From Hofstenia miamia (taxonomy: Eukaryota; Xenacoelomorpha; Acoela): 64,000 nucleotides of DNA. A program made the position numbers and the translations under genes. Shown piece by piece: positions 24,373 to 38,500 of this stretch. Numbering within the stretch: position 1 is the stretch's first letter; each line of letters starts with the position of its first letter. The stretch is from positions 1,688,729-1,752,728 of the forward strand of contig SCFE01000097.1 of assembly GCA_004352715.1 (NCBI GenBank), read 5' to 3'. Under the pieces are notes generated by a model. That model saw only the letters and a program-made list of their open reading frames with translations, was not told where the DNA came from and ran no database searches.

Positions 24373-26488
24373 TAAGAATTTTTTGGATGGAAATATGTAT
24401 ACAAAATACCACCCATCGTTTCTCCTAAATTGCTATTGCACAATCAAATAATGAACAAACTTTTACCAATATTATTCTTCCCGATTCACTTGAATTTATT
24501 GGATCAAAATTATTGAATAATCTATAAATGGAAGTGAAATCACGAAAACTAATCTATTATTTAGGATCGCCTCATGCTTCTTCAGTTGAACTGGTCTCTA
24601 CACAACATATCTTAGTTCGCTACATGTTACTTTATTTAGACGGCTATTTTATACAAATTAATCCTGGAGAGGTTATTTATAAACTACTACGGAATGATCG
24701 TTTGTCTAATGAATTATTTGTGAACATTTTACGAGTTGCCTGCGAAGAACAAATTGATTGTTTGCAAAGAATTTTCCAACCATTTCTTTTAGCACTTTAT
24801 TCAAGATCCATTCTAGAATCTTCACTCATTGGTAATTGCATTTTGTTACTTTTGTATATTATTGTTTTCAATGGGATTTCCTAGAAATATATATAAGTAG
24901 TAAAGAAAAGCAGGGTTTTATATATGCAGCTTTTTCAAAATAATCAGTTTTCAATAACTTTTTACACTTTTCTATTGATTTTGATAAGAAAAAAGGCGTT
25001 TNATATAGTATGCAGCCATTAGTTTGATTTTACAATTGAATTAGTATCGTCAGTATATAAACTGTGCTAACATTCAATCTAAAGCAATCTGCAAATATTT
25101 CATTATAAATTTAATGACCTCTGCTGCATTTTATTTCAAATTTTGGTTTAACAGTAATTGGTTTTTTGTCATTAATTGTTTAGATGATTCTTACTCATCT
25201 TGGCTTCCAATCGCAATCAGGTGTCTCGATATTAGTATGAAATTAGATGAATCGGAAAGTAAAATTCGTCCTTTATCGGATTTGCTTGTTGCTTCTCCGT
25301 TTTGGCTACCATCTGATGCCACGACGGGTAGGCAAATGCAAAGGCTTACTTTTGTCGGTTCTTTCTTAAGCATATCTGCACTCTACGATGATGATTTCGA
25401 ATTTGCTTCCAATCAATTTAATAGTGAATACGGGCGATCTTCTACCTCTATGGATTTCACATTCAAAAGCATTAGATCAACGCTAGAGCGCGTTCGCAAT
25501 TGGCAGGTTAGGTGCAAGCTATTTTGATTATTATAACTTAAACTAAAATTACTTTCCCTTTCTTCTAGTCTACCTGCAAAATATTAAAAATGTATATTAT
25601 ACATACAATCTGATTCAAAGTGAAGCCAGCATATTGGAGTTGAAAACACTCAATTATAATAATACATTTTTAATATTTTTATTTCAAATTATTTACTAAC
25701 TTCAAGTTCGGACCACTTTTTTAAAAATGCGGAATGCCTCAGTCAGGTTTCGATCCTATGCAATATATTGTGACTTGTACTTTCAATATTCATTGAAATA
25801 TGAAAATTCAGCCACACAACTACTCTAACCGTTGAAACTGTAAAAAATAGAATGAGTTTTCTTTGTAAGCATTCTATCAGGTTAGTGTTAAAACCATTCT
25901 TATTTTTTTAGCAAATGTTATTACAAAATATTGTCCAGAATACCTCTCATTGTGAATAGTCAGTTATTATTGATTAAAATAAATATTTTGCAGTTCCTTA
26001 TTATTCGATGGTGCATTTCAATATCTCCACGTTTATGATTAGTTCGAGTAGTAAATAGTTTTAGTCAGAGAACGAGTTTTCCTGGGCACTATCGAATATT
26101 AAGGTATTTTTTCAAATCCCTTTATTATGGTCTGTGAATTTTTCAAAAATTGATTTTATTTTAAGACTGATATGCTGAGATCCTTGTTAGTTTACAAGTC
26201 TACTCGAAATTCCACTTTGACTTACTTGGCTGCCTTAATCAATTCCAATGCCAGACGTGCTCAAATGTCCCCAGATGAATCTCTACACTCACTTGATGGG
26301 CTCCTCCTCAATCTTTGTACGGTGATGCTGCGTCTGTGTGAGAAGGTCTCCCTGGATAAAGTTGCTTCCGATTACCTCATATCGAAACATTGTCGTATCA
26401 ATCTAAAGAAAGTCACCAGAGTTAAGTTTTCCAGTCAAGAAGTTGATAAACTAATGCAATCTCATCAGGTATTCTGTGATATGTATAT

Positions 26489-26560
<72 letters not shown>

Positions 26561-29500
26561 TATTTTTTGATAGACGCTATGAAAGGAATAAACCGGTTTC
26601 GTTTATTTATAACATCATCAGTACAAATATGCTGTGAAAACTAGATTCATTTACAGTACACTACAATTTATATTATTTAATATTGCATGCTCTTAAAATA
26701 AGTTCAATGATGTTATGGTTAGTTCTTGTACCCAGATGTCGCTTTGTTTCCCGGACGTATAATTTTTCACAATCATCAGTATTAGAATGATCTTGGTCTT
26801 TTTTAATTGGTATACATTATTCTACTTTTTTCTTTAAATTTCTTACTTGGTTTTCTATATAGAGAAACTTTAAATATACAATAGTCTTCGTTTCATCAAT
26901 GCTTTTTTCGAAAATATGCATAGTAGTGTCATTTGAAAATAATGCAATGGAATATTTCTTGATCAATTTGTTAGGATAACCGTTGCTTTCTAAAATGTTA
27001 AAAATTTTGTTAGCTGCAGATTTTAGATGTTGGTAATTTGAAGATATCATTTTTGCTCTATTACATAAGTTCTTGATTTTGTAGGATATGTTGCAATTTG
27101 AAATATCCGGGATGTATAATCCTGAATTTTTCTCCTTGATGTGCTAACTTGTCTCATTTATTATTTAAATTAGTATACATACATCAAGAAAATTTAGTTT
27201 ATGCTCTTTTTGAAATTCCATGGTAAATTGAATTTCCGGGACAATACTATTAAGATATTTTAGAAAAATGCCCTTTTCCTCTTTTTCTTGAAAGATTGCA
27301 AAAATGTCATCAACATATCTAAAATAACGACTAGGCTTATTTTAAGTTCTTCCATCAAAATTACATTCAATGATATGCATTGCGAATGCTGCCATTGTTG
27401 GACCTGATGATTATCCCATTGCCATCCCTTCAATTATTCTGTAGATGTTATTATTGAATAGAAATGGCGTATCAAGGCAACACATGTATAGTAATTTTCG
27501 CAAAGTATCATGAGTCACTGATATCTCATCTTCTGGAATAGTTGCTATAATATGATTAATTGATCTTTTAATTGGTATATTCGTGAATAAAGAATTCACA
27601 TTGTAACTGACTAGAAAATTATTGGCATTTGAGTTAAATGCTTGTTATAATTTTGATAAAATATCAGGCGTATCTTTTATGCTGTAGTTTGTTGGAATGC
27701 ATTTTTTCAATAGTTTATCAAGCCATTTTGTTAAGTTTACATTTTGAAAATTCGTAGTTGGTAGTATTTGTCTCATTGGTGGATTATTTATGTATTTTTG
27801 GAAGAAACGCAATGATAATCAATGTATAATTTCTTTTTCCAGTTGGCCGTTCACTTTTAAAATATTTAATAGTTATGCACATTACGTAAGATAAATTTCT
27901 TCGGTTATTTGATATCTCGAACGATATTCTTCAGTTTTTTACTACCATATGACCTAAATTACACTTAATCATTTATTGAACGAAGTTTTAGGAAAGCAAC
28001 TTTAAAAAATCATAGTTATCCAAATTAATTTTTCGCTCAGCTGCAAATGCGAATAGCATATAACGGACATTGTCTGACACATTAAGTAACTCTAGTAAAT
28101 ATTTGTCTTTTTTTAAGTAAACTGAGTTGATGATTAATTTTTACAGCACTATTGTTTAGCATCGTTTTATGTATTTATTGTGTTGAATATCTAGGAACAA
28201 TCACAACCCAACTTTCCTACAGAGTGTTTCTATTTAACAATGGCCACCATGCACATCTCTGTTGTTCCAATTGGACGGAAATATCAACAGTTAATTGACC
28301 AGAGCAAGCGTTTAGAAGTTGCCTTACAGGAACAAGAATCCCAGAATTCATCCGCTGAACCCAAACCTCCTCAGCACGAGTTCATCATGAAGCAATTAAA
28401 AGAGCAACAACGACGTTTGCACACAATGAAATCCAGCTATGAGTGAGTAATAAATTTATTTTAATTTCCTGTGATCAATCGTCAATTTCAATATAAAGCA
28501 GTAAACGTTGTGGAAATTCAATATTAATGCAGAATGTTTTATCATTATTTAGTGTACCTGCTTTAGATGTGTCCTTTTGGATGAACTTCTTCTCAGTCGC
28601 AGTATTCAGTATTATGCCCAATTAATGCAGCAAGTGATCAATCTTGTTGAACCCGCCAGCAGTAATATACCCAACTTGCCATTACCATCAACACCTTCGC
28701 CTTTATATGCCTCAATACCAGAGTACATCATGGATGACGTCGCAGATTTCATATTATTTATTGTGGTTAACAAATTACATCTTCTAGCCTCCGACCCTAC
28801 CTCTTCCTCCTCAATTACTCTTTTCCTGGTCATATTTATTTGCAGTCCAAACTATGTTGCTAATCCCTATATTACTGCTAAACTTATTCAGGTATGTTCA
28901 ATGATTTTTAAGTACTGTAATTTAAATAAATGCTTTTATAGTGGCCATTCGAGACAATAATTGTTTATTGGGTTTAATTGGCTGTGTTGTATTGGTTTTC
29001 TATTTCTACAAAAATCTCACTTGGCCAACGCCTTATCAATAAATATCGGCATAAATATCATCATGGTTCAGAAACAAATTTAACGATTGAATTAATATTT
29101 TATTGCTTTGCAGCTCATCGGTATATATCTGCGTTCAGATTAATCAGAAATTTCCAAAAAAACAATTCGGTTCCTAAGTTATTAAATAGAAACAAATTGT
29201 TAGTCTAACTTTTTATGGATGCATATTATGCATATTAAATTCATTGATTTTTAGTAGTTTTAAATTAATACAATTCATTGTTTTGAATTATTTACTTATT
29301 TATTTATACAATTAACCGTACACTGCCTAATATTTTTTAAAAACTTTCATGATTCTCGAAAAATAAGTGTTTTTATACTTTTTGTATTGTACAAAGGTTT
29401 AAAATAAATAAATTATTCTTAATGCTTAAAAAACCTTAAAGGCTTATATCTCAAAAACTCCAACTTTGGGTACAACGCGCCTCAATAAAGGAACCGTTAA

Positions 29501-32500
29501 AGTTCGTTGTTGCTTCAATAGGCTCGAAATCTTGTAATTACATAAACGTTAGGTATAGAGAGAATTTAATTTTCTTAAAATTAGGAATTTTCAAAGAAAA
29601 ATTGTTAATCAGTTCAACCACAGCAACACGCTTTAGTAGAAATTTTTAACATTACTTTCAGGCATGCTCATCAATAAATATATCCATGCCTTACGATTTC
29701 CAAACTTCTTTTTAGGTTTGCCCTTTTAGAAGGACTCCGGGCTGTTGAAGGTTAAGCAATTGATATCTAGAATATTGCATCACAGCCTAAGTTATTGTCT
29801 GTATTAATCAGTTTATGTGAACACTATGCCAAAATTCCATTAGCAAGAAATTGGATACGAGTTTTTCTACGTTATTTGCTATATTGCGATCTCCCAATGG
29901 ACTAACCCGAGGTAGAAAACTTATTTGTAATTGGAAAGAATCAAATCCAAAAGATGGCATCCAAAAATTAGCATTTTAAGAAATTGATGCAAATTAACTA
30001 CTGTTATTAATTTAAAACAAGGAAATTGTCGTGCTGCCATTGGAGGAACTGAAAGAAGCACGACAAATCTTTCTCATAAAACCTATATAACTTCTGCCCA
30101 CATTCAACTGTTTATTTGAACAAGTGATATTGCGTAATCTCATATAAAAGAAGAGCTTTAATAGGAAAGTTAAACCGTTATAAAATATATACGTGTTTTT
30201 CACTAACTTATTTTTAAGGAATTCTCATAAGATTGCAATAAATAATGGTAAACACTTATTTGTCACGTTTGTTAATGCCGCTCTTGGAAATGTTGAATTT
30301 TGTAGTTAATTGTAATAGCTACATTACATGTATAATGCTTACATCTTTCATCTAACGCGAACACTCACTTAAGTTACTTTCCTCAAAGTGGTCAGCCATG
30401 TATTCATACAGAGCTGTCAAGTCAATATTACTTAACATTTTTATTGTTAATTTTTTTAACTTTTTCAAGTTTTAAACTGGTTAAAATGTTTACCACGTAA
30501 TCGCCTTTCAAAATAATCCTACCAATAAAAGTAATCGTGTAAGCAGTAAAACAAACAGTTTAAATTAAATCTAAAGCCCTGGTTTTCGGTGGGTTTTAAT
30601 CGATTTTAACCCATTTGTGCCGATCATATGAAATGTATCATTATGGTGTATAGGTACCTGATATTTGGTAAGTCTAAACTTAGCACTAGAATTAAGTTAG
30701 TTTGCTGAAACTAAAAATTAAAAGTTAGGTCTTATATAATTGCGGTTTGACTATTTTTCGAAATAACAATCACCTGAATAAACGATTTCTGCATCCAATA
30801 TATCGTTAAAATTCTTCCTGAAAAATTACAAATGATCGCTTAAAAATAATTCATTGAAAATTTTTTGCTATGCGACTATTAAATGTTACCTGACTTATCG
30901 GTAGTATTTATATAAGAATGTGATTGTTTCAACACAAAAATTTAAGTGCTTTCATGGTTCGGGGGTAGAAACGTTTACTACAGCGTGCAACGCCGTAATA
31001 GGTGATTTTTTTCTAACTAAATTATTACATTTACCTGGACCGTGGCTAAGGGAGGGCCAGAGAGGGCATGTCTCCTTTGTATCCTCGATACAAAAACATT
31101 TTTTGGTAATCAATATCACATTATTTGATACAATAACGTAGTTTTCAAACTTCACACTTGGAATCACTAATCAAGACAAATAATTTTAGCATAAACATTT
31201 TAAAATCCAAATCAATATATTTACCCTACCAATAAAAAGAGTATTTGTCGCAATTTATTTACCGCTAAATCACCAGCTTTAAAAGACTGCTCCACTACTA
31301 GCACTTCATTCTATTACATTTATGTAAACAAGTTGAAGTGGCTAAAACTGTTAGTAGCGGTATGTCAATTATGGTATAGTGCCATATCATTATTTACCAT
31401 ACTATGGTTACCATAATGGTATGACAGAAAGTTTTTTATTGCCTGAAAGGATAGTAAGCTTAATAATGGAAATCCTTAACTTTATGGCTACATATGCAGG
31501 ATTTATATTGAGTTTCATGAAAATTCTAACATTAATGTCATATATATTATCTTATATCTATACTAACTGAATTGCTAAATACTTATTTTACAAAATGTTT
31601 TAATAAAACTAACAACATTTTGATAAGATAAAACTTTTAAAGATCTTGCGAATTAGTTTCAGTAGATTGTGAACGAATTCTAACGATTAAATAGTTTCCC
31701 ATTTTGAAATGTTTGCACCCTACATTGTACATGTACACATCATCACGTCTAAAGATGATCATAACATCTAAATAAATTAAATTTTGATCAGAGCGTCTGC
31801 TCATTTAAAAGAAAAACTTTATCTTAATTCTAACAGAAAACTTTGGAATGAAACAATATTAGCCATTGAAAAATTTTACTCTGTACTGTTCTTTTGATTA
31901 ATTATTTTTATTCCAATTAGTACCAATAATCGGTAATAAGCTACTACGTGACCGAAAAAATCATGTAATTTATTCGGCTAGCAAAAATTTAATTACATAT
32001 TGCTTACCGCTGCTCACCATCATTCATCATATATTACATAATAGCCATTATGGCTATAATGTCTGCACGAAATATAAAATATGGTCATTGTGATGGATGG
32101 TTAACAAATTTTTGTCTTACCATATATGGCCAACCATAAATTGCACCCCTCAAACCAGACACGTTTATACTGTGTCATTTACACAACACACTGCCTGGTT
32201 GAACGTGTTAATAAACCTGCAATAGCAAGGAGCGCTTATCAGTGCTAGAGAAATGTTGTGGAACACGAAAATTTTTTTAAATAAGTTACCATGAAAAAAA
32301 TTCGTATCAGTTCCTGCTAATATCTATCAAATAGTGAGGCCATTCAGTAAAAAAATAGTTTATGACAAAGTGGAAAATTATTTCAAATAAGCATAAATAA
32401 GATTAATTTATTGATCGCTGCTGGCCTTGGCCCCCAACTTGCAAATGCTAGGCAGGGGCCTGATTAAGCCAATGTTTTTATTTCGAAGCTTTGTATAATC

Positions 32501-35500
32501 TAGTTGCGGTGAAATATTGTAGAAAATTTCAGAAATGTCACTCAGATGTGCTAAATTTTGGACATTTGAAATTATACATTTAATGTAGTACGTAATATTT
32601 TATTTATTTATCAGCTTGAATGAAAAATGGACATGAAATTCATTACCTATCTTATGCAGAATATACAAGAAAGAATTTTAACTTGTGTAACTGGCAAATA
32701 AAGAATGTACTAGATTAGTTTTAGCAATGCAAATATATATTATATTAATTCCAATGTAAGACTAACTAAATATATCAAATTTGAGAAAGAAAATAGAAAT
32801 AGACAAATAGTCTATTGAGTAAAGAATTTATGAATCTGTGGTTTGGTATATTGGTCTATTGAAATTTGTACATATATGAATGCGTACTATTGCGTATATT
32901 GTTAGAATGATTTCATTTCACATAACTAATTATTTTGATCAACTTATCTTAGGCTACGGTTAAATTATGTGATTGGTCACGCCCGATCTGTCGTATTTTG
33001 ATAGCATCGCACGGGTAACCACCCGAGATAATTAGCGATGCGATGTTATTTTGTAACTGCTCTTGCGACCAATCACATAGTCTAACCGTAACCTAAGTCT
33101 TTGTTTCACTTAGCGTGTTTTTGGACGGAGTGTGTTCAGATCAAACTACTGATGAATTTTAGCATAAAATAACAGCTGTGCGCTGATCATCCGTACTCTT
33201 AATGCAATATATTTGATTTCTTTGATTTTAGCATCATTTTAACGTTGTAATTGTTGTACCCGCCATATTGGTGCCACTTAAAAGGTTTTATAAAATTTTC
33301 TCTCAATAAATGCTATAATACCCGCTAGCATGGTTCCCACTGTTGGCTCTTAAGAGCTGTGCCAAGGCTCACAAATGGAACCAATGCCTTAAATATAGAA
33401 TTGTCACATTTAATTGTACAATTAACACAGTATGTTTGTTTAACTCAATAATAACACTAAACAATAGAGGAATGTTATATAAAGGTATTTAGGAGAAAAC
33501 AAAATTTAAATTTCAGTTATCCATAGGAACTTTAAAAATAACTTCCGATAATGTAAAATATATAATGAAGGAGAGTGTGTAATTAGATGTCGTAGTTAAT
33601 TGTCCATATATATAGGAGTGGGTGGTTTTTTGATATTTTAATATCTAATCACGATTCTCTGTTTGTAATTATTTTTAATATTATTTTTACGTGAATGTTC
33701 TGTTTGGAAATTGTAATGCAATTCGAAATTTATTTATGTGAAAGCTGTGTTAACTTGAGGAGGCGGAAGTTGTATGCATTTCTCTAATTGACATCGTTTA
33801 ATATTGAATTAGAAATAGAACAAGTCTGTGTAATTTTAATCATTTTCACTTCCTTATTTTGAAATTTTTCAAATTTGCGATCTTTAAACCAATCTATTTT
33901 CAACTTTTGATTATTATTTCTTGGTTAGGTCGCCAAAGTACAATTTAATGAGGTTGCTCTTGAGATATAATAACTTATCTACTTGGCATACAAAAAACAA
34001 ATGAACTTGTAAATTGATTGCTTCGAATTTTTAACCTGTTTAATAATAAATGTGTTAAATTTGTGTTTTTGATTCAAACAAAATTTTTGTCCTTTATTTT
34101 GCAGCTCTGCTGTTTATTCCATTTTGAATTATTAAATAATATAGAGATCATTTTTGCCAATAAATCACCCAAACCTTAGACTCTTTTTGCCAAATAACAT
34201 TGGACTAACTGCATTCATGTTTATTTGACTTGTATTTAGAAACACTGTAAAAACAAGTGCTTCGTAATGCAAACAATTAAACTGTTTTTTCAGTAAAAAC
34301 TATATATTATAGGATGTATGCATGAACTGCATGAAATAGTTATTCTTATGAATAGGCAATATATTGTATTAATATAAAAAGGAACAAAAATCAATTAGTA
34401 TACAGTTTACAATACTCGGATTTCGCTATATGTAAGTTATGATAGCAACAAGCCGACATGTTCTACATTAATCGTGTTTTACTGTACTGTCTGTACTGTA
34501 GTCTATATGCAGAATGAGCTAAAGTACAGAGCACCGTGTTGTTAAGACTATAAGGCGAACCTAAAATCCCAATATTTTAAAATATATGGGTAATGCGTCT
34601 TATGTAAGAAGAGTGTATGGACTTCCTTGATGCCGCTATTCACCAACAGTTAAATTCCATGACAAAAAACGAGAAATTTAATGGATTCGTAGAAAAGCAG
34701 TGGTTGTAAAAGTTAGTGTATTTCATAGTTAATGATTTGAATAGCTTAAACTATACGACTATGCGCCTTATAATCCTACGCGGCTCATATATGAAACTTG
34801 ATCCGTCCACTGATACTGAACTTATAATACGGTGCGCTTTATAATCTGAAAAAATATGGTATGCATGAACAGTAAACTTCTATATTGAATTGCTAAGTCA
34901 TTTAATTTGCCAATTAAAATCAGTGAACAGATTACATGTGTCCCTTGTACGAGAGGTGCGTTCCAAGAGAGCTCGTGCAGTTGAACGGCTCAGTGGGGTA
35001 CACAATTATGACTCTGCTCAATAGAAGCATATACCCACAGCACAGGGACTGCTGTGCGTATAGGAACAAAATATTTTGCGTCTGGTACAAATTGCATTTA
35101 GTAGCAAAACATGTGTTAGTGCCAAGTGCTTTCCAAAATTAGGTCGGTTTTTATAACACAAAATGCTGCTTCAACTTAACAGGTATTTTGGCGTTTACTT
35201 CAAGAAAACTCTTAGAAATAACATCCTGTATTTTGCTGAAAACCGAAAACTCGGATGCTTATCTAAATGATGGTATCAATAAAGAGAGGGTGAACTTTTT
35301 CACATAAGTAAAATCATATGTTTTGCTCAAAGTTTTCAATTTTATTTGCTAATAGACATAGAATTATGTTATGTACATGTGTGTAAGCTAAATTAATAAT
35401 AAAAATGTGATTTCTTGGTAAAGAGGATGTATCCCTTTTTTGGTTATGTTTCTGGTGTATTCTTTAACACTTGTGAATTTATTATAGTATAGCTTTGCGA

Positions 35501-38500
35501 TATTCCCTTACTTTTTGGCAATTTACCTAGTTAGGATAAATGGACTTTTTCGTATGACGGATTCTTTTTAGCAGTTAATTACTTCGTAAAATATATTAAT
35601 TGTATTGTATGATTATATTTCACTAAATTTAGGTAGTTTTCTCCTTAAGTCCATACGCCATTCAACCCACACAGCCAATTTACAATGAAATCATAAACCA
35701 TCCACTCGCTGGTGTTCACTTTGCACCATCCCTCATGACATTTTACACTGATATTGAGAGTACTGGAAGTTCAAATGAATTCTACGACAAATTTACAATT
35801 CGCTATCATCTCAGTGCTATATTTCGCAGCATGTGGAGAGTTCCCACTCATAAGCATGCAATGATTCAAGCATTGACGAGTGGGAATTTCGTTAGGTTTG
35901 TCAATATGTTGATGAACGATACCACTTTCCTATTGGATGAAAGCATTGATTGCTTAAAAAGAATTCACGAGGTGCAAGAATTACTCAGGTATTTTCTCTC
36001 ATCATCTGCTATTTGTTGTCATAGTGAGTATGGTAGTCATAGCGCAATATTTACAATTGCACATTTTATTAGTTATTTTAATATTGTTGAGCTTAGATTT
36101 TCAACTCACTTCTCATGAAAAATGACCGTATCTATTTTTTTACACTTAAAACAATTTTGGCTAAAGTTTTTATATTTTCATAGAAATATTATACTTTTAA
36201 ATTTAAAAAAAAAAACTTTTTTTATGTGCTGTTTTTTAAAAAACAAAAATTTAAAAAAACATTTTTTTATAGACTTTTAAAAGTGGGGGAAAATTTACAA
36301 TTACTGTTATTCTAAGAACGTATGAAGATTTTTTTCATATTAGTGTTTAATAGTTGATAAATCTATGGAACTGATTTAGGTTTGGGACTATATTCTTTAC
36401 TTTTGCTAGTTTCAATTATTGTTTTGCTTATATATATTATATATATATNNNNNNNNNNNNNNNNNNNNNNNNNNNNNNNNNNNNNNNNNNNNNNNNNNNN
36501 NNNNNNNNNNNNNNNNNNNNNNNNNNNNNNNNNNNNNNNNNNNNNNNNNNNNNNNNNNNNNTATATATATATATATAAAATACAACTACCACTAATGTGG
36601 CATACGTAGTTTTGACAACGCTGCATACAAAGTGCAAAAGAAAAATTCCAATTAATGGTACTAATCTTTTTCTGTGGGTAGTAATCTTTGTAAAAACACA
36701 TTTGTATTGTCTAATTCACATTGATTAGTTAAAAATTATCAAATTCAACATACATAGATCAAAGACCTCATCGACTGTATGCATTCAAATAATATTCATT
36801 TCTATTATGTACTTCTGACATGTATTCTGGTGGGCCTTACAGGGTTGGCATGTTTTAAACAAGACCTGTTGAAAAAATATTTTAAACACTTTAAAACAAC
36901 TTTTTTTGCTGTGTTTTTTAACTGTTTTTTTCTCAAATGTATATGGGAAAGTTTAGAAAATAATTTTTGGGTTTCGTCTATTCGTACTTTTATAACCGAT
37001 TTCTACCGAAAAATAGCAAAACTTACGTTTTGTTTGCGTGTATGAAACGAAAGATGAATGTTGATAACTTTATCATAATTCAATGTTTACTACTATATGT
37101 GTTTTTAGCAAAATGTTCGTACCTTGAACTGGGTATGTCCGACAGCAAATGTTTTACACATTTAAAACGTTTTAAACGTTTAAAACGTTTTTTTTGTAAA
37201 AAAAATACACCTTTAGCCAACCCTGGGGCCTTATGATAACTGGCAGCCATACATGTTCAAAAATATAACATTAGATAATCAAAATGCTGGGTTTTTGAAA
37301 TTCAGGGAGGAGTCTAAAATTGCTGTCCCATATTTGTCACATCAGGCAATTAAATGTTAATAACCGGCGTAAATTTATCATATATCAAATTTGCAGTTGA
37401 CTTCATTAATTTTTGTAATTTTATAACGAAATGAAATTTCCCCTTAAAATTTATTGTTTGATTTGTGCACAGTGCGTTTAATAATTACAAAGAATAGTAC
37501 AGTGCGGGCCGAATAGTTTCAGTCCCTTACAGAGCGTACAAATAATTAATAACGATACTTAAAATTGGGTCCGCTCTGTACTATGGTGAATCCGAATTTG
37601 GCGTACAGAACGGATACTTGAAATAATTTACCATTGTACAGAGCAGACACCACATTTTCACCATGACTATTTACAGAAGGATGCCGAAACTCAATTATTT
37701 AAAGAAGCAGACCAAAATTTCCAAAATTAAATTTGCCTTTAAAATTAGTATGGGATTTGTACAGAACGGAACCAGTAATTAGATAAAATTATACATAGTG
37801 CACTAAATAACTACAAAACCTTACAGTGCTGACAAAATTACACTGTACAACAAATTTTAACTTTGTAAAATATTCATGTAAGCAAATAGTTGTTTGTTAC
37901 TAATTCCACTATGCTGATTACAAATCTGAAGTCTGTTTTAGTCCATCACCCTCCAGTTTTATGAAGATTTACTTTAAATTCTAAAAAAAGCAAAACATAG
38001 CCAGTGACATACATTACTTTGTGAATTGAAACATCAGAAATAAATGAACGCAGAAACCACTAGAAATGTTTAGCATAAGACTTTCGTTTGTAAGTCGCAT
38101 TAGGAGCATCGCGTTGCAGCATCCAACAAAAGTCTGCAAGAATTGACGATGACCGTTTATACATGAGAGTGACGTCTTGATGGAATCTTTCTCCTGCCTC
38201 ATCACTTACATTACCAAGATTTGCTGGGAAAAAGTCGATGTGAGAATTCAGGAAATGAATTTTGAGGGACATTTTGCATCCCAGAGATTCATAAGATCTG
38301 AGAAGTCGTTGAATGTGGTCGATGTAGTTTTCAGTTCGATGATTGCCGAGGAATTCAGTACAAACTGATCGGAATGCTTGCCAAGCAGCCAATTGGGGAG
38401 CAGTCATCGTCTCTTCAAAATAGTCATCATTCAAGAGCTCTCTTATCTGAGGCCCTACGAAAATTCCCTCCTTGATCTTCGCCTCACTCAATTTCGGGAA

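Noticed and set aside
30920-31167. Opposing open frames around 30920-31167
   Set aside because: Overlapping frames on both strands with no motif; likely chance in a slightly GC-richer patch.
36363-36701. Open frames across 36363-36701 on both strands
   Set aside because: They run through the 113-N gap within a TA repeat and hold no protein motif.
37480-37820. Repeated GTACAGAGCGG-like words near 37480-37820 as a separate repeat array
   Set aside because: Copies are few, irregular and diverged; no boundaries or inverted ends could be set.
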